From positions 1-9,924 of the forward strand of contig JAGXII010000189.1 of NCBI GenBank assembly GCA_024635735.1: a stretch of 9,924 nt of DNA. The letters are read 5' to 3'. The stretch is from Christiangramia sp. Lineage in GTDB: Bacteria; Bacteroidota; Bacteroidia; Flavobacteriales; Flavobacteriaceae. Below are positions 5,511-9,924 of this stretch, piece after piece. The notes below the pieces were generated by a model, which saw nothing but the letters and a program-made list of their open reading frames with translations, did no database searches and was not told the origin of the DNA. Position 1 is the first letter of the stretch. Each line of letters opens with the position of its first letter. A program made the position numbers and the translations under genes.

Positions 5511-5557
5511 GACGAAAACTTGTCGCACTGAGCTTGTCGAAGTGAGCTTGTCGAAGG
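5511..5557. repeat. Repeat unit C, copy 2, with internal tandem AGCTTGTCGAAG
   Basis: GACGAAAACTTGTCGCACTG, then AGCTTGTCGAAG twice (5531-5542 and 5545-5556). It lies 18 bp from the stop codon of the GGGP synthase gene, and a further degenerate GTCGAAG unit lies between them. Confidence 0.8.
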
Positions 5558-5575
5558 AGCCCGTCGAAGTGCTTT

Positions 5576-6292
5576 TTATACCCGAAAAGAATCATTTTCA
5601 AAAGCGGTTCCAATCACCACCAAATCTGCACCAGCCTTATACGCCGATTGAAGTTGCTGAGTGCTGCGAATGCCTCCCCCCACAATAACGGGAACATCAA
5701 GCACCTCTTTTACAGCCTGAATAATTTCTGAAGAAACCGAAAATTTCGCCCCGCTTCCGGTTTCCAGATAGATGAGCTTTTTTCCTGAATATTGCCCCGC
5801 CAGTGCCGTATTTACAATTTGCCGGATATCATCCTGAGAAAGCGGTATAGTGTTGCTCACTCTCTGCACCGAAGTTTCCCTTCCTCCATCAATTAGAATA
5901 TAACCGGTGGGGATAATTTCAAGATCGGTCTGTCGTATTTTTTCTACTGAACGCACCTGTTGTTCAATTAAAAACTCAGGATTTCTGCCGGAAATAAGAC
6001 TTAAGAAAAGTAAAGCATCAGCATGAGAAGAAATCTGACTATGATCTCCAGGAAAAAGAATTACGGGTAAGCCGCAAAGATTTTTGATAGCTTTTACCAC
6101 GGTACAGGTTCTACCCTCTTCCACGGTGCTTCCGCCTACAAAAATATGAGTTACGTTTTCCGGTAAAATTTGAAGGAAATCTAAAGCTCCTGAAATATCA
6201 AATTTATCAGGATCGATAAGAACAGCCAGCAATTTTCGGTTTTCATAAGCTGCCTGCTGAATCTCTTCCAGATAACTTTGAACTTCGATCAT
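5576..6292 (-). CDS. Geranylgeranylglyceryl / heptaprenylglyceryl phosphate synthase (PcrB/GGGPS family)
   Basis: This 238-residue (beta/alpha)8-barrel enzyme joins glycerol-1-phosphate to a long prenyl diphosphate. Visible landmarks are LIDPDK (25-30, metal/diphosphate), FVGGS (51-55), FPGDHSQ (80-86), SGRNPE (101-106), PTGYILIDGG (128-137), YLETGSGA (175-182) and VGGGIRS (204-210) with the GADLVVIGTAFEND block (221-234) binding the phosphate. These are the phosphate and glycerol contacts expected of an active group II enzyme as in Bacteroidota. The ATG at 6292 shares its first base with the TGA of the phosphopantetheinyl transferase gene, so the two are co-translated. The C-terminus ends soon after the last barrel helix begins (ENDSFRV), and the stop codon abuts the repeat mosaic; a few residues may have been replaced. 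Confidence 0.92.
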   Translation of the reverse strand: MIEVQSYLEEIQQAAYENRKLLAVLIDPDKFDISGALDFLQILPENVTHIFVGGSTVEEGRTCTVVKAIKNLCGLPVILFPGDHSQISSHADALLFLSLISGRNPEFLIEQQVRSVEKIRQTDLEIIPTGYILIDGGRETSVQRVSNTIPLSQDDIRQIVNTALAGQYSGKKLIYLETGSGAKFSVSSEIIQAVKEVLDVPVIVGGGIRSTQQLQSAYKAGADLVVIGTAFENDSFRV

Positions 6293-6939
6293 CAGGCTTT
6301 CGGTTTAGAATTAGAAGGCATCGCGTATACACAGGTGAAATTCTCAAATTCAAAGAAACTTACATCAAACCAGCCATCAATGCCATTAAATCTCACATGA
6401 GTGGTAGTTCCGGAATCATCAAAATCAAAGTCGGTTACATTTATGTGCTGTAGAAAACCAAGTCCGGGCTCAGCTATTATTTTATAAACGGCTTCCTTTG
6501 CTCCCCAGACGATCGTGAGTTTACGAATGAGAGCCTCTTCATTTGCCAGCGTATGATATTCATCCAGCGGAGTGAATTTATTGGCGATCTTAAGGATTTT
6601 CTCGCGCTGTTTTTCTATATCTATGCCCACATCTTTATTACTTATAATGATGGCGGTGTAATTAAAGGAATGGGTAATGGAAATATATTTATCGTCTTTT
6701 AAATGTGGTTTTCCATGATCGTCGTAATAAAGATCACTGTCCACATAACCGGCTTCTGCCATTAAATGCCTGATGCTCATAAAACCCCGGCGATGGATTT
6801 CAGATTTCATTCCGTTTACCCGGCTCTGGCAATGTGGGGTAAGTTTTATTCCATCGGCCAGCCATTCATAAGATTCTTCTACCTTCCAAATGAAGACTTT
6901 AGTCTGTTCATCAACTGTTATTATTTTGAAAAGAGGCAT
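6292..6939 (-). CDS. 4'-phosphopantetheinyl transferase (Sfp type)
   Basis: This 215-residue enzyme moves the phosphopantetheine arm of CoA onto carrier proteins. Motifs in order are GKPHL (76-80), ISITHSF (86-92), VGIDIE (104-109, with the magnesium-binding aspartate and glutamate) and WGAKEAVYK (145-153, the WxxKEA signature). The length fits the Sfp rather than the AcpS group. The start at 6939 (MPLFKIITV) was chosen over an ATG 54 nt upstream, whose added residues are not family-like and would overlap the promoter region. It is the first gene of a two-gene unit with the GGGP synthase. A good -7 box lies at 6991-6998. Target carrier proteins are not in the window. Confidence 0.93.
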   Translation of the reverse strand: MPLFKIITVDEQTKVFIWKVEESYEWLADGIKLTPHCQSRVNGMKSEIHRRGFMSIRHLMAEAGYVDSDLYYDDHGKPHLKDDKYISITHSFNYTAIIISNKDVGIDIEKQREKILKIANKFTPLDEYHTLANEEALIRKLTIVWGAKEAVYKIIAEPGLGFLQHINVTDFDFDDSGTTTHVRFNGIDGWFDVSFFEFENFTCVYAMPSNSKPKA

Positions 6940-6959
6940 AAATTTTCTTCGGTTTTCCT

Positions 6960-6967
6960 TATTTTTG
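6960..6967 (+). promoter_or_regulatory. ahcY: Candidate -7 box for ahcY
   Basis: TATTTTTG matches TAnnTTTG and lies 36 nt before the ATG at 7004, giving a leader of about 30 nt. It is only about 24 bp from the oppositely oriented box at 6991-6998, so the two promoters face each other. Confidence 0.45.
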
Positions 6968-6990
6968 CAGACACAAAAATTGCTAATATT

Positions 6991-6998
6991 CAAATATA
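6991..6998 (-). promoter_or_regulatory. Candidate -7 box for the phosphopantetheinyl transferase operon
   Basis: The minus strand reads TATATTTG, a full match to TAnnTTTG. Transcription would start near 6984, with a leader of about 45 nt. The box lies inside the expected 5' leader of ahcY. Confidence 0.45.
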
Positions 6999-7003
6999 AT
7001 AAT

Positions 7004-8320
7004 ATGTCGACTAAAACAGTACCGTATACCGCCTATAAAGTAAAAGATATTGAGCTTGCCGAGTACGGACGCCGCGAGATAGAACTCGCTGAGGCGGAAA
7101 TGCCTGGTTTAATGGCCCTTCGTGAAGAATATGGAGCCTCTAAACCACTTAAAGGAGCGAGAATTGCGGGATGTTTGCATATGACGATCCAGACTGCGGT
7201 TCTAATCGAAACTCTTGTGGAACTGGGAGCTGAAGTTACCTGGAGTTCATGTAATATTTTCTCTACTCAGGATCATGCTGCGGCTGCCATCGCCGCTGCC
7301 GGAATTCCGGTTTACGCATGGAAGGGAATGACTGAAGAGGAATTTAACTGGTGTATCGAGCAGACACTTTTCTTTGGAGAAGAGCGTAAGCCCTTGAATA
7401 TGATCCTTGATGATGGTGGTGATTTAACCAATATGGTTCTTGATGAATATCCGGAACTTGCTGAAGGTATCAAAGGCCTTTCTGAAGAAACCACTACCGG
7501 AGTTCACAGATTATATGAGCGCATGAAAAAAGGAACGCTTCCAATGCCTGCGATCAACGTGAACGATTCAGTTACTAAATCAAAATTCGACAATAAATAC
7601 GGATGTCGTGAGAGCGCGGTAGATGCGATTCGTCGTGCTACCGATGTGATGCTGGCAGGAAAAAGAGTTGTTGTTTGTGGTTATGGTGATGTTGGTAAAG
7701 GTACCGCTCAATCATTTAAAGGAGCAGGTTCTATTGTAACCATTACCGAAATCGATCCTATTTGTGCGCTACAGGCTGCAATGGATGGTTTTGAGGTTAA
7801 GAAACTGGAAACTGTGCTTCCAAAGGCCGATATTGTCATCACAACTACCGGTAACAAAGACATCGTTCGTCCAGAGCATTTTGAAGCGATGAAAGACAAG
7901 ACCATCGTGGCCAATATTGGTCATTTTGATAATGAGATCGCGGTAGCATGGTTGAATGACAAACATGGTGATTCAAAAGTAGAGATCAAACCTCAGGTTG
8001 ATAAATATACCATCAACGGGAAGGATATCATCCTGCTTGCCGAAGGTCGTTTAGTGAATCTTGGTTGTGCAACAGGACACCCAAGTTTTGTAATGAGTAA
8101 CTCTTTTACAAACCAGACTTTAGCTCAAATGGAACTATGGAAAAATACAGACAAGTACAAAAATGAAGTGTATATGCTTCCTAAGCATTTAGATGAAAAA
8201 GTTGCTAAACTTCACCTGGAAAAAATTGGTGTAGAGCTTACCGAGCTAAGACCGGACCAGGCAGAATATATTGGAGTTGAAGTAAAGGGACCTTACAAAC
8301 CTGAATACTACAGATATTAA
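7004..8320 (+). CDS. ahcY: Adenosylhomocysteinase (S-adenosylhomocysteine hydrolase)
   Basis: This 438-residue cytoplasmic enzyme, a tetramer in the family, splits S-adenosylhomocysteine into adenosine and homocysteine, relieving product inhibition of methyltransferases. The substrate-side residues are all visible: H59 in GCLHMTIQTA, SSCNIFSTQDH (81-91), D137 in LDDGGD, E162 in SEETTTGVHR, K192 and D196 in NDSVTKSKFDN, C201 in YGCRES, and H307 in ANIGHFDNE. The NAD loop is GYGDVGKG (226-233), and the C-terminus KPEYYRY carries the lysine and tyrosine that reach into the neighbouring subunit. The ATG at 7004 gives the usual N-terminus; a longer reading from 6890 would run back through the transferase gene and promoters. 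It is transcribed alone, ending at the hairpin 8360-8386. Confidence 0.98.
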   Translation: MSTKTVPYTAYKVKDIELAEYGRREIELAEAEMPGLMALREEYGASKPLKGARIAGCLHMTIQTAVLIETLVELGAEVTWSSCNIFSTQDHAAAAIAAAGIPVYAWKGMTEEEFNWCIEQTLFFGEERKPLNMILDDGGDLTNMVLDEYPELAEGIKGLSEETTTGVHRLYERMKKGTLPMPAINVNDSVTKSKFDNKYGCRESAVDAIRRATDVMLAGKRVVVCGYGDVGKGTAQSFKGAGSIVTITEIDPICALQAAMDGFEVKKLETVLPKADIVITTTGNKDIVRPEHFEAMKDKTIVANIGHFDNEIAVAWLNDKHGDSKVEIKPQVDKYTINGKDIILLAEGRLVNLGCATGHPSFVMSNSFTNQTLAQMELWKNTDKYKNEVYMLPKHLDEKVAKLHLEKIGVELTELRPDQAEYIGVEVKGPYKPEYYRY

Positions 8321-8360
8321 TTAGATATTAGATCTGAGACATTAGATATTAGATATTAGA
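8321..8360. repeat. Direct repeats of TTAGATATTAGA
   Basis: TTAGATATTAGA occurs at 8321-8332 and 8342-8353, and the second runs on with another ATATTAGA to 8360. They lie directly after the ahcY stop and before its terminator. Short AT-rich repeats of this kind are common between genes in this group; no function is suggested. Confidence 0.7.
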
Positions 8361-8386
8361 AAAGCCTTGCAAATGCGGGGCTTTTT
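8360..8386 (+). terminator. Rho-independent terminator of ahcY, probably bidirectional
   Basis: AAAAGCC (8360-8366) pairs with GGCTTTT (8379-8385) around a 12-nt loop, followed by T and AATT. It sits 40 nt after the ahcY stop and 8 nt beyond the stop of the convergent dioxygenase-like gene, so it can serve both. Confidence 0.8.
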
Positions 8387-8393
8387 AATTGAA

Positions 8394-9023
8394 TTAATCT
8401 TTATAGCCGGGAATATTCTTTCCAAGTATAATGTCTCTCCGGGCTGTGTGGATCCCGTCCGTTTCTTTAAGTTCCAGAACTCCCGAATTTCCGCCACGAA
8501 ACTCCCCGTTAACCTCTTCCTTTTTCAGTAAAGGGTCACTGGCAAATAAATATTCATTTATATAATAGTATTTTCCGTCAGGCTCCAGTATAAGCGGGTG
8601 TATATGCGCCGGAGTTTGACCACTGGGATAACTGCCGGGAATCTGTGTATAAAAAGTGTATTTCCCGTCCTTACCGGTCTTTATCCAGCCCCGCAAATAT
8701 CCGTGACGTTTTTCCCAGCCTTCTTCATCGCCCCTGGTGGGATAAACACCTGCCGCATTGGTGTGATACACATAAAGAATGACATCCTTGGCAGGAGTTT
8801 TTCCGTCAGGCTCGTAAATAATTCCGCTAATTTTAAGTTTATCTTCTCCCTGCCCGAAATCGGGAAGAGTGTCTATTGAATTGAGTTTTTGGTTGCCGTA
8901 TTCAAATACCGCTTCACAACCCTCGCAAGGACCTCCAACTAGTCTGTTATTTTTCTCTTCCTGAGATTGCGCACAGGAAAAGAAAATAAGGGCAATTCCG
9001 GATATAAGAAATCGAGTTTTCAT
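8394..9023 (-). CDS. Intradiol ring-cleavage dioxygenase-like lipoprotein
   Basis: This encodes 209 residues. An N-terminal signal (residues 1-16) ends in FFSC with C17 as the likely lipidated cysteine, so the protein is probably anchored in the envelope. The rest is the core beta-sandwich of intradiol dioxygenases: VYHTNAAGVYPTRGD (85-99), RGWIKTGKDGKYTFYTQIPG (111-130) and SYPSGQTPAHIHPLI (131-145). The four Fe(III) ligands of protocatechuate/catechol dioxygenases appear to be present: Y94, Y132, H140 and H142. The helical domain of classical enzymes is missing. GGPCEGCEAVFEY (30-42) near the N-terminus has a CxxC. The aromatic substrate is unknown, and no catabolic genes are near. Convergent with ahcY and divergent from the SnoaL-like gene. 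Confidence 0.88.
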   Translation of the reverse strand: MKTRFLISGIALIFFSCAQSQEEKNNRLVGGPCEGCEAVFEYGNQKLNSIDTLPDFGQGEDKLKISGIIYEPDGKTPAKDVILYVYHTNAAGVYPTRGDEEGWEKRHGYLRGWIKTGKDGKYTFYTQIPGSYPSGQTPAHIHPLILEPDGKYYYINEYLFASDPLLKKEEVNGEFRGGNSGVLELKETDGIHTARRDIILGKNIPGYKD

Positions 9024-9034
9024 TTCCTGATTTT

Positions 9035-9042
9035 TAAAGGTA
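9035..9042 (-). promoter_or_regulatory. Weak candidate -7 box for the dioxygenase-like gene
   Basis: The minus strand reads TACCTTTA, one base off TAnnTTTG, 11 nt before the ATG at 9023. The short leader makes this uncertain. Confidence 0.25.
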
Positions 9043-9117
9043 TTACTTCGGAAAAATCACTGGTAAGGCTTTCATTAATTTCTCTTTTACTCAACTTTAA
9101 CCGAAAGAAATCTTAAT

Positions 9118-9162
9118 TGTATCTAAATTTTAGATACATCTCCCTATTTATCAGTAATTTAG
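9118..9162 (+). promoter_or_regulatory. 21-bp palindrome and candidate -7 box before the SnoaL-like gene
   Basis: TGTATCTAAA (9118-9127) and TTTAGATACA (9129-9138) form a perfect 10-bp inverted repeat around one central T. A near-consensus -7 box, TAATTTAG, follows at 9155-9162, and the gene starts at 9187. The right half of the palindrome would lie over the -33 region, a typical place for a dimeric regulator. It could also fold as an RNA or cruciform hairpin. The nearest minus-strand gene starts at 9023, so control of either gene is possible. Confidence 0.5.
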
Positions 9163-9186
9163 CATATAACTATTAAAAAACCAACT

Positions 9187-9678
9187 ATGAAACTAATTAA
9201 ATTAATGCCGTTACTGGCGCTGCTGCTTTTCGTTGCCTGTGACAATCAAAAGAAAGATGACGATGCCGAAGACATGGCAGAAGAAGCAAATTACAAAAGT
9301 CCTGCTCAGGTGAGCAGTTCCTGGGTAGGAGCATGGAATAATAATCAGCCTGATAGTCTGGAAGCGATGACCGCCGATGATGCCGTGCTGCTTATGGATG
9401 GCGGTGAGATGTTAAACCGTGACAGTATTTCCACCTGGTATAAAAACGGTGCTGCCATGATGAAAGACCTTAAAACCACTGCTGAGATTAAAAATTCAAC
9501 CGATCATATGGCCTATGAAGCGGGCACCTATGCTCACCATTCTAAAAATGACAGCATTGACAACACCTATGAGGGTGCGTATGTTGTGATTTGGGAAAGA
9601 GACAGTCTTGACTGGAAGGTTAAAGTAATGAGTATTACCAATAAAGTACCGGACAGCTCAATGGCTGAAAATGAATAA
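9187..9678 (+). CDS. Lipoprotein with SnoaL/DUF4440-like (NTF2-like) domain
   Basis: This encodes 163 residues. The signal peptide MKLIKLMPLLALLLFVAC has a lipobox (FVAC) with C18, followed by an acidic linker (KKDDDAEDMAEEA, 22-34). The domain begins near SSSWVGAWNNNQPDSLEAM (43-61), continues with ADDAVLLMDGGEMLNRDSI (63-81) and STWYKNGAAM (82-91), and closes with YEGAYVVIWERDSLDWKVKV (128-147). This is the helix, then curved-sheet layout of the NTF2-like fold, matching DUF4440/SnoaL proteins in length and order. Such domains may be enzymes or binding proteins; no catalytic residue is clear. It is a single-gene unit with its own promoter region and a strong terminator. Confidence 0.85.
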   Translation: MKLIKLMPLLALLLFVACDNQKKDDDAEDMAEEANYKSPAQVSSSWVGAWNNNQPDSLEAMTADDAVLLMDGGEMLNRDSISTWYKNGAAMMKDLKTTAEIKNSTDHMAYEAGTYAHHSKNDSIDNTYEGAYVVIWERDSLDWKVKVMSITNKVPDSSMAENE

Positions 9679-9726
9679 ACAGATAAACAGTACTGAATTC
9701 AGGTTTTATTTGCGGATAAAACTCTT

Positions 9727-9765
9727 AAAAGCCCTTTCAGTTATGGCAGAAAGGGCTTTTTTGAT
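9727..9765 (+). terminator. Rho-independent terminator, 12-bp stem, bidirectional
   Basis: AAAAGCCCTTTC (9727-9738) pairs perfectly with GAAAGGGCTTTT (9749-9760) around a 10-nt loop, followed by TTGATTTTTA. It lies between two convergent genes, 48 nt after one stop and 7 nt beyond the other, and has A and T runs on both sides. Confidence 0.92.
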
Positions 9766-9767
9766 TT

Positions 9768-9924
9768 TTAATTCAGTGATGATTGAAAATTCTTCATCAT
9801 CTTATAGATACATCTAAAAACAAGTTTTTTAGGTCTTAAAGAAGAAGGTTTTTCAAACTTAAATTTGATAAACTTGCTCTCCGGATTGGAACTGGAAATA
9901 TGATAATTCGTACCCTCCAGAACA
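9768..9924 (-). CDS. C-terminal end of an unidentified protein (partial)
   Basis: A minus-strand frame stays open from the right edge to a TAA at 9768, giving 51 residues. It contains EGTNYHISSSNPESKFIKFK and then a basic tail, EKPSSLRPKKLVFRCIYKMM and KNFQSSLN. The stop directly precedes a bidirectional terminator, and the next gene is convergent, which is what a real gene end would look like. I do not recognise the family. The start and most of the protein are outside the window. Confidence 0.65.
   Translation of the reverse strand, partial: VLEGTNYHISSSNPESKFIKFKFEKPSSLRPKKLVFRCIYKMMKNFQSSLN

Larger units (their letters stand above)
4931..5557. repeat. Mosaic of dispersed palindromic repeats filling the intergenic region
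   Basis: Almost the whole 630-bp gap between the GGGP synthase stop and the thiamine-binding promoter is made of degenerate repeat units. Reading on the plus strand the order is A1 (4984-5011), B1 (5035-5065), C1 (5101-5136), an inverted B-like unit (5146-5180), A2 (5188-5215), B2 (5224-5254), a unit with SLVERQ-like shadow reading (5262-5310), A3 (5346-5373), B3 (5383-5410), a CATGCTGAACTTG unit (5424-5470), a CCCGA/TCGGG hairpin (5490-5504), and C2 (5511-5557). The same kinds of unit recur between genes in many Bacteroidota and give spurious proteins with HSEQSEGIS or FRPQGEIS strings. No transposase is present. Confidence 0.8.

Noticed and set aside
4984..5557. CRISPR array
   Set aside because: Repeat units differ in sequence, spacing and direction, with no regular spacers and no cas genes.
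5094..5613. Two overlapping minus-strand reading frames of 105 and 88 codons in the gap beside the GGGP synthase gene
   Set aside because: They are translations of the repeat mosaic (strings such as FRPQGEIS and HSEQSEGIS are well-known false proteins from these repeats).
6890..7003. Earlier start for adenosylhomocysteinase adding 38 residues
   Set aside because: The extra residues run antisense through the transferase gene and over both candidate promoters; family members start near 7004.
7312..7966. Minus-strand frames inside ahcY
   Set aside because: Shadows of a highly conserved enzyme gene.
8598..8879. Plus-strand frame of 93 codons
   Set aside because: Antisense to the dioxygenase-like gene, which has its full set of iron ligands in the other strand.

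Overview
The window looks like a stretch of a Flavobacteriaceae chromosome (Bacteroidota; Gramella/Christiangramia-like is my inference). The evidence is: candidate promoters of the Bacteroidota TAnnTTTG -7 type in front of several genes, A-rich leaders mostly without a Shine-Dalgarno sequence, DUF4301 (a Bacteroidota family), a bacterial geranylgeranylglyceryl-phosphate-type synthase, and the kind of degenerate dispersed repeats common between genes in this group. Most of the content is housekeeping or conserved hypothetical. I see no phage, insertion sequence, CRISPR array, tRNA or rRNA.

Layout. 1-380 (-): receiver domain of a response regulator, cut by the window edge. 449-1125: a small secreted acidic PepSY-like protein (711-1043, -) with an intergenic region holding a strong terminator, a 13-bp inverted repeat and a coding-like fragment without a start. 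1126-1530: mostly non-coding, with a terminator and another short coding-like fragment. 1531-4877 (-): a tight five-gene operon, in transcription order thiamine-binding protein (DUF77), PnuC-type transporter, NadR-like P-loop kinase, DUF4301 protein, and ribosome-rescue hydrolase ArfB. All junctions overlap or have a 1-nt gap. 4930-5560: a mosaic of dispersed palindromic repeats in an ordered A-B-C arrangement. 5576-6939 (-): GGGP/PcrB-type prenylglyceryl phosphate synthase and 4'-phosphopantetheinyl transferase, overlapping by one base. 7004-8320 (+): adenosylhomocysteinase, divergent from the transferase. 8394-9023 (-): a lipoprotein related to intradiol dioxygenases. 9187-9678 (+): a SnoaL/DUF4440-like lipoprotein. 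9768-9924 (-): C-terminal end of an unidentified protein.

How the genes work together. The five-gene operon suggests uptake of a vitamin-like nucleoside (nicotinamide riboside or thiamine) and trapping by phosphorylation; the substrate is uncertain because the first gene points to thiamine and the kinase to nicotinamide riboside. DUF4301 has a nucleotidyltransferase-like signature and could act on the product, but this is speculation. The transferase activates carrier proteins, the GGGP-type synthase makes a prenylglyceryl phosphate, and adenosylhomocysteinase recycles the product of SAM-dependent methylation. These three share a neighbourhood but no obvious pathway. The most unusual structures are the repeat mosaic, a 21-bp palindrome in front of the SnoaL-like lipoprotein gene, and the two coding-like fragments.
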